Shown here one piece after another: positions 8,516 to 18,726 of a stretch of 64,000 bases of DNA. Source of the stretch: Faecalibacillus intestinalis. Its GTDB lineage: Bacteria > Bacillota_I > Bacilli_A > Erysipelotrichales > Coprobacillaceae. The stretch is taken from the NCBI RefSeq assembly GCF_003024685.1, contig NZ_PYLQ01000010.1, positions 1 through 64,000 of the forward strand, written 5' to 3'. The notes beneath the pieces are model-generated. The model did no database searches and was not told the origin of the DNA. It worked only from the letters and a program-made list of their open reading frames with translations. Within the stretch, counting starts at the first letter, position 1. Each line of letters begins with the position of its first letter. A program made the translations under genes and the position numbers.

Positions 8516-8564
8516 TAGGAATAATTCCTATTTATATTTTAATCTTTGTTCTTTCTTTTGTCAA
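8516..8564 (-). promoter_or_regulatory. Rubrerythrin promoter with palindromic operator candidate
   Basis: -35 TTGACA (8559-8564), 17-nt spacer and -10 TAAAAT (8536-8541) on the minus strand. A 7-1-7 palindrome, TAGGAAT-T-ATTCCTA (8516-8530), covers the expected start of transcription. It is not a PerR or Fur consensus, so the regulator is unknown. Confidence 0.7.
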
Positions 8565-8571
8565 TTAAAAA

Positions 8572-8592
8572 AGGAGAAAGAGAATTTCTCCT
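8572..8592 (-). terminator. Terminator downstream of MerR paralogue 1
   Basis: AGGAGAAA, loop TTCTC and TTTCTCCT, followed by TTTTTT on the minus strand. It lies 130 nt beyond the MerR stop codon. Confidence 0.75.
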
Positions 8593-8593
8593 C

Positions 8594-8653
8594 CTATCAC
8601 TAACATGATTGCAATAGAAAATGAACTCATATATGGAGAGGGATTAGTGATAG
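8594..8653 (-). ncRNA. Structured 3' UTR of MerR paralogue 1
   Basis: CTATCACTAA and TTAGTGATAG form a perfect 10-bp inverted repeat that encloses about 40 nt, directly before the terminator. A second small hairpin (GCACAT/ATGTGT) lies next to it. The paralogous gene at 22494 has a CTATCAC/GTGATAG pair in the same place (22379-22422). This suggests a conserved RNA structure or a regulator site, but the role is unknown. Confidence 0.35.
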
Positions 8654-8723
8654 ACACATTTCTATGTGCCTTTTAATCATACTCTCTTTTAGAATCAGCT
8701 TTTTATTTTGGAACAAATTGGTC

Positions 8724-9470
8724 TTATTTGTATCTTCTTATTATACTATCTCTTGGATTATCTAAATGATATTCTTTAGCCCACTTTCTAAAATGTCGAT
8801 TAATATATTGATTAAGTTGAACCATATCTCGTTTATTAAGATAGATGTCAACCAATCCAAGAGGATCTTCTAATGGATAAGCTTTAATTCTTTCCATCAT
8901 TTGATAAACAACTTCATTGTTCATAATTTGAAAAGAATAAGTATCATATTGTGTAATAACATCTAAATCCACATAATAATTCATATGTACTTCCATGAAT
9001 TTCATATATCCAATTGAACTGGACATTGATAGTTTAAAGCATTTGACATCACTGTATTTTATTTCTGTCTGAAAATATTGAAGAAAATCTTTATAAAAAT
9101 ATAAACGATCATAAATCGTTCCATAATCTAAAACATTATCTACTGCTATTTTAACTTTTTTTCTTTTAATATAATTATTAATTTTTTCATCTATATGATC
9201 TAAATCAAGTTGTCGTTGTTTTATCAAATCTTTTTTATTTTCCAAAACATCTCTAATTGATTTCTTTTTATTAATAATCTGTTTGATTTCTTCTATAGTG
9301 ACATCCATCTCTCTTAATAGGAGAATAAACTTAATTTTTGAAACATCATCTTGATTATAACATCGATAATTATTATTATCTCTTAATGGTTTCACTAAAC
9401 CTTCATTTTCATAATAAATCAACATTTTCTTTGTAATATCTAACATTTCTTCTACTTCATGTGTTGTCAT
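8724..9470 (-). CDS. MerR family transcriptional regulator, paralogue 1
   Basis: The first 70 residues are a MerR winged helix (THEVEEMLDITKKMLIYYENEGLVKPLRDNNNYRCYNQDDVSKIKFILLLREM, broken here only by family variation). A long dimerisation helix follows, then a C-terminal domain of about 120 residues of unknown ligand specificity. Start: ATG at 9468-9470 with AGAGGTGAT. A very similar gene lies at 22494. The promoter has the 19-nt spacer typical of MerR-controlled promoters, so it is probably autoregulated. Confidence 0.85.
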   Translation of the reverse strand: MTTHEVEEMLDITKKMLIYYENEGLVKPLRDNNNYRCYNQDDVSKIKFILLLREMDVTIEEIKQIINKKKSIRDVLENKKDLIKQRQLDLDHIDEKINNYIKRKKVKIAVDNVLDYGTIYDRLYFYKDFLQYFQTEIKYSDVKCFKLSMSSSIGYMKFMEVHMNYYVDLDVITQYDTYSFQIMNNEVVYQMMERIKAYPLEDPLGLVDIYLNKRDMVQLNQYINRHFRKWAKEYHLDNPRDSIIRRYK

Positions 9471-9489
9471 AACTATCACCTCTACTTAT

Positions 9490-9520
9490 ATTAAACAGTA
9501 TGACCTTAGGATATAGTCAA
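9490..9520 (-). promoter_or_regulatory. MerR-type promoter with 19-nt spacer (paralogue 1)
   Basis: -35 TTGACT (9515-9520) and -10 TTTAAT (9490-9495) are 19 nt apart. The spacer holds the dyad ATATCCTAAGGTCATAC centred on CCTAAGG. MerR proteins twist such over-long spacers to activate transcription. The same arrangement recurs at 23257-23287. Confidence 0.7.
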
Positions 9521-10225
9521 GTAATTTATTAATTTAAAATGAAAATAGTAGATGTGCTCTACTATTCTAATAATTCTAAAACTCTTTTTTGAATAATTTC
9601 TTCCAACTGGAATATAAGATATGTTTTCATTTGTGAAAAGTAAACATGTTGAACAAAGCTTTCCTTTCCATTTAGAAAGCCCATAATCCACATAATGTAA
9701 ATCCATTATTTTTGCAATCTGTGAAGCATAATATTCACTATAAGGTTCTAAGCCACTATTCGCAAATCCTTCTGTTCCCGATTTATAAAGAAAAATATTA
9801 TTTTTTATTCTTCTCCATGATTTTGCAAGCATCCCATTTGTTGTAAATTCAGGTGATGATTTAAATAAAGTTCTTGTATAACTTCCATATCCTGTAAAAG
9901 CAATAGAAGCAATGTTGGTATTAAAAGAATTATGATAAAGATTTTTATCTTTAAATAAGTCTTTACAATTTTCTTGTACAACCCAATAACTATCATTCAA
10001 TGATAAGCCTTGACATATATCAATAATACCTTTTGTATCTTTCTCATTTAATCCTAATCGTGATAAAAAATTAGAAGCATAGGCTCTATTTCTAGGAATT
10101 GTCCTTTTTTGAAGCCATTTTTTAATCCTTCATTACTTAATTCTAAATCTAATGGTAAAAGATCGTGTAAATTTTGATTAACAGCATCAATAAAAATTTC
10201 TAATCCATTATTTGTATTTTTCTAA
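9506..10225 (-). pseudogene. HipA-like kinase remnant, frameshifted and truncated
   Basis: The main frame (MNDSYWVVQENCKDLF...) contains GMLAKSWRRIKNN, FLYKSGTEGFANSGLEPYSEYYASQ and LCSTCLLFTNENISYIPVGR, which I recognise as the N-terminal half of HipA-like proteins of Firmicutes. Upstream, the frame continues as IKKWLQKRTIPRNRAY...LGLNEKDTKGIIDICQGLSL, but a one-base shift near 10110 moves the start into another frame. The catalytic C-terminal half and the true start are missing. It is a decayed gene next to the MerR promoter. Confidence 0.6.
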
Positions 10226-10257
10226 TAAAAAAATACGAGACAATTTTGTCTCGTATT
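10225..10257 (-). terminator. Terminator of the OYE-family oxidoreductase
   Basis: AATACGAGACAA and TTGTCTCGTATT form a perfect 12-bp stem, followed by TTTTTTTATT on the minus strand. Confidence 0.85.
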
Positions 10258-10260
10258 ATC

Positions 10261-12306
10261 TTAAATTTTTAAAGCTGTTGTATATGCGCCCCAAATAGCA
10301 GTCATTAAGTTACCTGGTTGAATAGCATCTCCTAATAAATAGACATTTTCTCCTTTAATTGAATCATATAATGTTTGATTAGATTTATAACCAACAGATA
10401 CAACAACTGTATCAGCTTCAATTGCTTTTGATGTATGATGTACACCAAATAATGACATCATACGTGCTCTATTATTAATATTTGGTTCGTTTGTTGTTAT
10501 CACATCAATCATCAATTTACCATCTTTATATTCTTTTACTGTTGCATTTTTATAAAGATCAACATGGTAATATTCCATTAATTCAACAAGCATATTATAA
10601 TTTGGAGCTGCAAGACCTTCTACATTCATAATGGTAGGTAAAGCTTCAACAACTGAAACTTTTTTATTCTTTCTAGCAAGGTCATAAGCTAATTCACAAC
10701 CTGTAAGACCTCCACCTATGATGACAACATTTTGATCTTTAATATCTTGTTTATCTAAAACATCAACTGCATATCTTACATTTGGTTGATCAAATCCAGG
10801 AATATTATCTAAACGTTTTTCACTTGCTCCAGTAGCAACAAAAACAACATCATAATTTGCTTTATCTTCTACTTTAAATTCAGTATTAAATTTAACATTA
10901 ACTCCTGCATCTTTGATTTGTTTTTTATACCAAGCTAATAAACGACGATCATCATCTTTAAAATCAAAAGCACTTGCTTCATTAAATACACCACCTAAAC
11001 GATCAGTTTTTTCATATAAGTCAATACTATGTCCTCGAAGAGCAGCCACGCGCGCAGCTTCCATACCAGCGATACCACCTCCGACAACAGCGACTTTCTT
11101 TAAGACATCTGCTTTAGTAATATTATAATGATTTTCCATTCCACAACGTGGATTTAAAGCACATGAAATATCTTTAGAAGACATTGTTTTCATATCAACT
11201 TGGAAAATACGTGCTAAACATCCAAAGTGACAAGAAATACATGGTCTAATATCATCTTCTCTTCCTTCTTTAAACTTATTAGCTAAATCAGGATCTGCAA
11301 GTAACGGACGACCCATACCCATCATATCAATCTTACCAGCCGCAATTTCTTTTTCAGCAAGTTCAGGGTCATCAAAGCGGCCACCACAAATAACAGGAAT
11401 ATTAACCCATTGTTTTACCTTTTCAACATCTTCCAAGTTACATGCTTTTGGCATATATACTGGTGGATGTGGCCAATACCAAGCATCATAAGAACCATTA
11501 TCACAATCAAGCATATCATAACCTGCTTCTTCTAACATCTTAGCTACTTTTTCACTTTCTTCATAATCTCTACCAAATTCTTGATATTCTTCACCTGGTA
11601 AAGCACCTCTGTTAAAATCTTTTGTTTTACTTACAACAGAATATCTTACAGAAACTGGGAAATCTTCCCCACAAGCTTTTTTAATAGCTTTTACAATTTC
11701 ACATGGGAATCTTAAACGATTTTCTAAACTTCCACCATATTCATCATTACGTTTATTCCATGCTGCAATTGTAAATTGATCTAATAAATAACCTTCGTGT
11801 ACAGCATGAATTTCAACTCCATCAATCCCTGCATCTTTAGCAGCTTTTGCTCCTTGAGCAAACCATTCAATATATTGATGAATATCTTCAATACTCATTT
11901 CAGGATTATTTTTAGATGGATCCCATACATTAGGCATTGAACTAGGTGCTGGATCTGTAGGATGAATAGAAGCTCTACCAGACATAGCAGTTAACATGAC
12001 AAATACTTTTGAACCGTATTTATGCACACCATCTGCTAAATATTTCATATTTTCAGTGTAGCTTTTAACATCATTAACAATACTAGGAAGTCCTGCTCCT
12101 TTTGGTACAGGAACTAAACCAGTAATAATTAAACCAGTTCCTCCTTTTGCTCTTTCAATATAATAATCTGCCCCATCTTTTGTATAACTTCCATCATTAT
12201 TCATCATACGTGATGAAAAGACACCCATTGGAAGTAATGCAATACGATTAGGTACTTCTACTGTACCGATTTTAATCGGTGAAAACAAATGTTGATATTT
12301 AGTCAT
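10261..12306 (-). CDS. Old yellow enzyme family NADH:flavin oxidoreductase with FAD domain
   Basis: Residues 1-350 form an FMN-binding TIM barrel (LFSPIKIGTVEVPNRIALLPMG, then GMGRPLLADPDL). An iron-sulfur cluster motif follows (CISCHFGCLARIF ... CALNPRCG). The second half is an FAD/NAD(P)H-binding module with VAVVGGGIAGMEAARVA and VVIIGGGLTGCELAYDLA. The architecture and 681-residue length match the 2,4-dienoyl-CoA reductase/BaiCD-BaiH group, which reduces activated C=C bonds in enoates, steroids or bile acids. The substrate cannot be told. It is transcribed alone and probably controlled by the adjacent TetR protein through a palindrome at the promoter. Confidence 0.9.
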   Translation of the reverse strand: MTKYQHLFSPIKIGTVEVPNRIALLPMGVFSSRMMNNDGSYTKDGADYYIERAKGGTGLIITGLVPVPKGAGLPSIVNDVKSYTENMKYLADGVHKYGSKVFVMLTAMSGRASIHPTDPAPSSMPNVWDPSKNNPEMSIEDIHQYIEWFAQGAKAAKDAGIDGVEIHAVHEGYLLDQFTIAAWNKRNDEYGGSLENRLRFPCEIVKAIKKACGEDFPVSVRYSVVSKTKDFNRGALPGEEYQEFGRDYEESEKVAKMLEEAGYDMLDCDNGSYDAWYWPHPPVYMPKACNLEDVEKVKQWVNIPVICGGRFDDPELAEKEIAAGKIDMMGMGRPLLADPDLANKFKEGREDDIRPCISCHFGCLARIFQVDMKTMSSKDISCALNPRCGMENHYNITKADVLKKVAVVGGGIAGMEAARVAALRGHSIDLYEKTDRLGGVFNEASAFDFKDDDRRLLAWYKKQIKDAGVNVKFNTEFKVEDKANYDVVFVATGASEKRLDNIPGFDQPNVRYAVDVLDKQDIKDQNVVIIGGGLTGCELAYDLARKNKKVSVVEALPTIMNVEGLAAPNYNMLVELMEYYHVDLYKNATVKEYKDGKLMIDVITTNEPNINNRARMMSLFGVHHTSKAIEADTVVVSVGYKSNQTLYDSIKGENVYLLGDAIQPGNLMTAIWGAYTTALKI

Positions 12307-12327
12307 ACCAAATCCCTCCTCGAATTA

Positions 12328-12390
12328 GTTCACTGAATTTATTCAGTTAACTTATATATACATCGTAACCCTTAATAAATTACTTGTCAA
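12328..12390 (-). promoter_or_regulatory. Promoter of the OYE gene with TetR operator candidate
   Basis: -35 TTGACA (12385-12390), 17-nt spacer and -10 TACGAT (12362-12367) on the minus strand. Downstream, at 12328-12351, is a 24-nt dyad with the perfect core ACTGAAT-AA-ATTCAGT flanked by GTT/AAC. One half (AACTGAATA) recurs at 13027-13035 in front of the TetR gene. Confidence 0.65.
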
Positions 12391-12427
12391 TAACTTAATA
12401 ATTTTTTCACATATAAATAAAAAAAAT

Positions 12428-12448
12428 AGAAAGACTTTCGTCTTCCTA
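12428..12448 (-). terminator. Terminator of the TetR gene
   Basis: AGGAAGAC, loop GAAA and GTCTTTCT, followed by ATTTTTTTT on the minus strand. Confidence 0.65.
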
Positions 12449-13009
12449 TAAACCAATATAATCTAATACAATAGAAATCTCTTCATGAACAGCTTCAACT
12501 AAATCATAACTTCCATTATGACAACACCAATCATAAATACTACCTCTACTAATTCTTAAAATCATTTTAGCTGCATGTTCCTTATTCATATGCTGAATAT
12601 GATTAAGATTTTCTAATAACTTTTGATATAAATATCTTTCATCACAATATAAATATGTATTTTCAGCATTTATTTGATTTTTAAAACAAATAGTTGTCAT
12701 CTTTAATCCAATATCTAAAAAGACATCTTTAATTTGAAAATCTATTAAAAATAAAATAGCTTCTCTTTCGTTATCAAAACTTTGCTTTTCGTAAGCTTCT
12801 TTTAACATTTGATCAAATTCATAATAGCCATAATCAATAATTGCTTCTTTATTCTTATAATGATAATACACAGATCCTACAGAAACATTTGCTGCCTTAG
12901 CAATATCACTTACTTTTACCTTATCATATCCAAATTCATCAAATAACTTAAAAGCAACATCATATATTCTCTTTTTCGTTTCTTCTCTTTGTATATCTCT
13001 AGTAGTCAT
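12446..13009 (-). CDS. TetR/AcrR family transcriptional regulator
   Basis: The N-terminal helix-turn-helix is clear: KKRIYDVAFKLFDEFGYDKV, then VSDIAKAANVSVGSVYYHYKN. The C-terminal ligand-binding domain is not assignable to a ligand. Start: ATG at 13007-13009, with GAGG 6 nt upstream. It lies directly upstream of the oxidoreductase gene in the same orientation. Both promoters share an AACTGAATA half-site, so it likely represses itself and the reductase until a substrate is present. Confidence 0.88.
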   Translation of the reverse strand: MTTRDIQREETKKRIYDVAFKLFDEFGYDKVKVSDIAKAANVSVGSVYYHYKNKEAIIDYGYYEFDQMLKEAYEKQSFDNEREAILFLIDFQIKDVFLDIGLKMTTICFKNQINAENTYLYCDERYLYQKLLENLNHIQHMNKEHAAKMILRISRGSIYDWCCHNGSYDLVEAVHEEISIVLDYIGL

Positions 13010-13070
13010 CCTATTCCTCATTTCTAAACTGAATAGATTTTATCAAAACTTATTAAAAAATACAAATAAG

Positions 13071-13664
13071 TTACATATTTCCAGATTCTAATGCTTTAAA
13101 AAAATCATGTGCTTCATCATGGATATTTACTTTCTTTGTTGCCTCAAGAACATACCACGTAAATTCTAAATCTTGAATAATAATAGGAATTCTCTTACCA
13201 CATCTTTGTAGAAAATAATCTTCTTCAATTAATCTTCTAGCAACATCACTAATCACTTCTAATAATTCATAATACCCTACTGGACCTTTTCCTATATATC
13301 TACAATTTTCATCATAACAATCAGGATCTTCATAACCAATATTCTCTATACCTTCTTGTTTATACCACGCAAATAAAGTTTCCATTCCTTTTTCATCAAG
13401 CATATCTTTATCATCTTGCTCTAAATATGCATAATTCCATCTTTCTTCACTATAAAGACCTTCATCATCTCCAGAATATTCACTTTTAAAGAAAGTTTCA
13501 TTATTTAAAGAAATACTAAATTCACAAACATTAGAATATTCTTTATATGTATATGCTTCATTACTATATAGAAAAAAGGTAATAGAATAAGCATCTGACA
13601 TATCCCAATGATCCATTTCATTTTTTATCTTATTATAAAAATATTCTCTTAAATCAATCATCAC
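13071..13664 (-). CDS. Hypothetical acidic protein
   Basis: This is a 197-residue acidic soluble protein (MIDLREYFYNKIKNEMDHWD...). It alternates predicted strands (YSITFFLYSNEAYTY, NVCEFSISLN) with helices and is rich in D, E, Y and W. The style resembles DUF4303 and SUKH-like immunity proteins, but I cannot confirm membership. No signal peptide. It is monocistronic, between TetR and the GH3 gene. Confidence 0.55.
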   Translation of the reverse strand: MMIDLREYFYNKIKNEMDHWDMSDAYSITFFLYSNEAYTYKEYSNVCEFSISLNNETFFKSEYSGDDEGLYSEERWNYAYLEQDDKDMLDEKGMETLFAWYKQEGIENIGYEDPDCYDENCRYIGKGPVGYYELLEVISDVARRLIEEDYFLQRCGKRIPIIIQDLEFTWYVLEATKKVNIHDEAHDFFKALESGNM

Positions 13665-13729
13665 TCTAATCCTTTCTTTGTTTATTTATTTAATTATACT
13701 TGATAATCAAAGTGATTAAAATAAAAAAA

Positions 13730-13757
13730 TCCTCCTCGTTGATTTCAACGAAGAGGA
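13730..13757 (-). terminator. Terminator of the GH3 gene
   Basis: TCCTCTTCGTTGA and TCAACGAGGAGGA form a 13-bp stem with one mismatch, followed by TTTTTTTATTTT on the minus strand. Confidence 0.85.
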
Positions 13758-13765
13758 CATTTTAA

Positions 13766-16171
13766 TTAATCATTTCTTTTTCTTCTTGCTAATACAAATA
13801 CACATCCTGAAATAAACATCATTACTGCAAATGCTGTAATTGCTGTATTATCTCCTGTTTTTACTTTTGATTTTTGTGTGTTTTTCTTTGTTTCTGTTTT
13901 AACTGTTTCGTCTTTTTTATTTGTTGATTCATCTTTTTTATCAGATGGATTTGTTGGTTCTTCTTTTTTGTTTTCTGTTAATGCTTCATATGCTTTATTT
14001 AATGTTGCTAATGCTTCATCAATATCTTCTTGTGAACTTACTTTACTTAATACTTCTTTAGCATCATTTAATGCAATTTCAAATACTGACCATGATGCAT
14101 CAGTATAGTTTCCTTTTTCAAGTTTTTCTAATTCTGCTACTTTATTTTCTAATTCATCTCTATTAATTGTTTTAGCATCGTATGTTATTCCATAACCATT
14201 ACCATATAAAATTTCATCAGAGAATGAACCTGTTTCAGTTCCATTATCAGCTGTTGAAAGAACATATTTAGGAATACTTACTGGTAATTTTCCTGATGAT
14301 CCAAAGACACCGAATGCAACTTCAACACCAGCTGTAATATTTGGCCCAGAAGCTGAAGTAGATCCTGTTGCTCCACCGATTAATTGTTCTGTTGGATCTC
14401 CTTTTGATCCATAAACAGCCATAATTGCATCAGCATTTGGATACATTTGTACATCATAAGGTTTGTTAGCAGAAATAACTACTGTTGTTTTATTAGAATC
14501 TGATTTTTCAACGTAATCTACTAAGTTATAAGGTGTTCCAGTATAATTATTTTCATAATGCGCTTTTTTCACATTTAATCCACTATTATCTGAAACAACA
14601 ACAAGTGTATCACACCAATCTAGTAAATCTGTCATTGCTGATGTATATGTTGAACCATCAGCATTAATAACTGTTGCATCTGAAGCAAGTGTACGGTCCA
14701 TATATCTTGTAACTTTTACTTCAGCTCCATCTGGAATTAATCCAGCTTTTTTAGCACGTTCTACACCATATTTCATTAATGATCTTTGGTTATTTTCAGC
14801 TGCTACTAATAATACTTTACTTTTTTTAGTAACATTTAATGGTAATGTATTATTTTCATTTTTAACAACTGTTACTGCTTTAGCAGCGATTTCTCTTTCT
14901 TTAGCTCTGTTTTCATCACAACCTACTGTTGCTAATGCTTTTTCTAATGAATAGTTAGATTCTTTCCAATCTAAAATTCCTTTATTTTCTTTTAATGTTA
15001 AAACTCTTGTTACTGCATCATCTAATCTAGATTCTTGAATTTCACCATCATTTACTGCTTTTTCTACACCATCGATAATGGCATCTAATTTAGACATATC
15101 TTCTAAACAAGTAATATTTGTTGGCATACAAATTAAATCTACCCCTGCATTAATAGCAAGTTTAACAGCTTGTACTTCATCATAAGTTGCTGCAATACCT
15201 GCCATGTTCATTGCATCAGTAACTACAACACCATTAAATCCCATTTCTCCTTTTAATAAATCAGTTAAGATTTTATGAGATAATGTTGAAGGTAATTTTT
15301 CTTCTTTACCAGTTTTATCTGAATGAACTGTTGTATCATCTAATTGTGGGTAAAGAATATGAGCTGACATGATCATTTCAATACCTTGATCAATTGCTAC
15401 TTGATATGGTTTTAATTCATTATTCAATAATTCTTCTTTTGATTTATTAACCATTGGTAATCCATAATGTGAGTCTGTTGCAGTATCTCCATGACCAGGG
15501 AAATGTTTTGCACATCCAATAACATTATATTCAGCTAATCCTTCAATTTCAGCTGATGCCATTTTTCCAACCATTTCAGCATCTTCACCATAAGATCGTA
15601 ATCCAATAACCGGATTATTAGCATTATTATTTACATCAACAACTGGTGCTAATGTTGTATTAATACCTAAAGAACTTAATTCACTACCAATAATTTCTCC
15701 AGCGATTTTAGCATTATTGACGTCACCTGTTGCTCCTAATGCCATATTACCTGGTAAAGCAGTTCCTGATCCTAAACGATAAACAATTCCACCTTCTTGA
15801 TCAGTTGTAATCAATAATGGAATACCATTATCTTTTGTTGCTGCTTTTTGTAAATCCATTGTTAAATTGAAGCTTTGTTCAGTTTCTTTAATATTATTAG
15901 CAAAGAAAATAACTGATCCAAAATCATAATCTTCTACAATTTTTTGTACTTCTGAATTCATTTTAGTAAAATCAGATTTTGCTTCTTCATCTGCTGTTTT
16001 CCATTGTCTAAAATCAACCATCATCATTTGTGTTATCTTTTGTCTTAATGACATATTGGATAACAAACTATCAACTCTTGAAGTTGTAGCACTTACCCCT
16101 GACATGGCCATTGATGCAACCATTGATAGGGACATAGCAGATGCTAGAACTTTCTTCATTCTTTTTCCCAT
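13766..16171 (-). CDS. Surface glycoside hydrolase family 3 (NagZ-like beta-N-acetylglucosaminidase)
   Basis: Signal peptide (about residues 1-28, ending SGVSA), then a GH3 barrel with the NagZ signature CAKHFPGHGDTATDSHYG, whose D-x-H pair acts in catalysis. Residues about 440-640 form the GH3 C-terminal domain. A FIVAR-like helical module (about 660-720) and a K/T/E-rich spacer follow. The end is a sorting-like signal: KVKTGDN, hydrophobic stretch, then ARRKRND. The sorting motif lacks the usual LPxTG start, so anchoring by sortase is likely but not certain. It probably releases GlcNAc from peptidoglycan fragments outside the cell, feeding the murQ-PTS cluster just upstream. Confidence 0.9.
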   Translation of the reverse strand: MGKRMKKVLASAMSLSMVASMAMSGVSATTSRVDSLLSNMSLRQKITQMMMVDFRQWKTADEEAKSDFTKMNSEVQKIVEDYDFGSVIFFANNIKETEQSFNLTMDLQKAATKDNGIPLLITTDQEGGIVYRLGSGTALPGNMALGATGDVNNAKIAGEIIGSELSSLGINTTLAPVVDVNNNANNPVIGLRSYGEDAEMVGKMASAEIEGLAEYNVIGCAKHFPGHGDTATDSHYGLPMVNKSKEELLNNELKPYQVAIDQGIEMIMSAHILYPQLDDTTVHSDKTGKEEKLPSTLSHKILTDLLKGEMGFNGVVVTDAMNMAGIAATYDEVQAVKLAINAGVDLICMPTNITCLEDMSKLDAIIDGVEKAVNDGEIQESRLDDAVTRVLTLKENKGILDWKESNYSLEKALATVGCDENRAKEREIAAKAVTVVKNENNTLPLNVTKKSKVLLVAAENNQRSLMKYGVERAKKAGLIPDGAEVKVTRYMDRTLASDATVINADGSTYTSAMTDLLDWCDTLVVVSDNSGLNVKKAHYENNYTGTPYNLVDYVEKSDSNKTTVVISANKPYDVQMYPNADAIMAVYGSKGDPTEQLIGGATGSTSASGPNITAGVEVAFGVFGSSGKLPVSIPKYVLSTADNGTETGSFSDEILYGNGYGITYDAKTINRDELENKVAELEKLEKGNYTDASWSVFEIALNDAKEVLSKVSSQEDIDEALATLNKAYEALTENKKEEPTNPSDKKDESTNKKDETVKTETKKNTQKSKVKTGDNTAITAFAVMMFISGCVFVLARRKRND

Positions 16172-16208
16172 ATTTTTATATTTCCTTCCTCAATTTTGCA
16201 CTTAATAT

Positions 16209-16243
16209 TGTCTAGACATGTTGTACAATATGTATTGTAACAA
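16209..16243 (-). promoter_or_regulatory. Palindrome-rich upstream region of the GH3 gene
   Basis: TGTCTAGACA (16209-16218) is a perfect palindrome. TTGTACAAT (16221-16229) and ATTGTAACAA (16234-16243) form a near-perfect inverted repeat. The promoter must lie here, but I cannot fix a single -35/-10 pair. A regulator site is plausible. Confidence 0.35.
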
Positions 16244-16337
16244 AAACAAAATCATTTTGAAAGCCTTTTCATACATAAAATTTCATTTTTTTATTAAAAA
16301 ATTTAAAATATTGTTTTGAAAAAAGAAATGAAATTAA

Positions 16338-17835
<1,498 letters not shown>

Positions 17836-17846
<11 letters not shown>

Positions 17847-18714
17847 TCTTTGCAAGTATATAGGCACCATATTCTGGTGTATGAATAGGTGGAATAAGAT
17901 TAAAACGATTTCCTAATTGATCTTGAAGATGAGGAATAATAAAGGAACCTGCATGTTGAAATACGCCGCCTATATAAGAGACGCTAATGGGAGATTTAAA
18001 ATTTTTAGATAACAAGTTAATAAGTTTATATATTTCTTCTGCAGCTTGTTTATATATTTTTAAAGCATTAGGATCTTTTTCTTTTGCTGCTAAGCCATTG
18101 ATATAAGCTAAAGCAGCTATTTTTGTACGATCATGATTTAAATTATTCATAAAAGTAATAATGTCATAATCATTTACTAAATGACATTCTCTTTTAATTA
18201 AATCATATAAAATCGTCTTTTCTAAACGACCATCAACTTCTTGACAAAAAACATTCAACATCTTTTTAGCAATCCAATAAGCACTTCCTTCATCACCTAA
18301 TTGATAGCCCCAACCACCACAACGTTGTAACATACCTTCCTTCAAAGAAAGCGCAATACTACCCGTTCCAGCAATCACAACAATACCATCTTGACCATCA
18401 AGAGCACCTTCTATTGCTATTTGTACATCACTTTTTAAAACAAATGGTCTATTTTTAAATGCTTTTAAACAAATATCCTCTATTTCTTTTCTTATTTTTT
18501 TATCTTGTCCATATCCTGCTAAACCAATACCAATTTTTGAAACACTTTGTGGATCTAATTGTTCAACTCCAGCTTTTAATATTTCAATACATTTTTTTGG
18601 TGTTTGACTTAGAATATGAACAGTTGGTAAAACTATTTCTTGACATATATTTCCATCATCATCATAAGAAACCATTTTTGTCTTTGTTCCACCACCATCA
18701 ATACCTATATACAT
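17836..18714 (-). CDS. BadF/BadG-type sugar kinase (N-acetylglucosamine/MurNAc kinase-like)
   Basis: The N-terminal phosphate-binding loop IGIDGGGTKTKM and the second ATP motif VVIAGTGSIAL with RCGGWGYQLGDEGSAYWIA are those of the BcrAD/BadFG ATPase fold that includes GlcNAc kinases and MurK. Cytosolic, 293 residues. In clusters with murQ such kinases phosphorylate amino sugars released from peptidoglycan. The start is the ATG at 18712-18714, with AAAAGGTG upstream. It sits 12 nt after the EIIC gene. Confidence 0.85.
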
Positions 18715-18726
18715 AAATTTCACCTT

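Noticed and set aside
8560-8640. A 21-codon hydrophobic frame on the minus strand (MSSFSIAIMLVIGG...) in the MerR 3' region
   Set aside because: No ribosome binding site, it runs into the terminator, and the equivalent region of the paralogue does not keep the frame.
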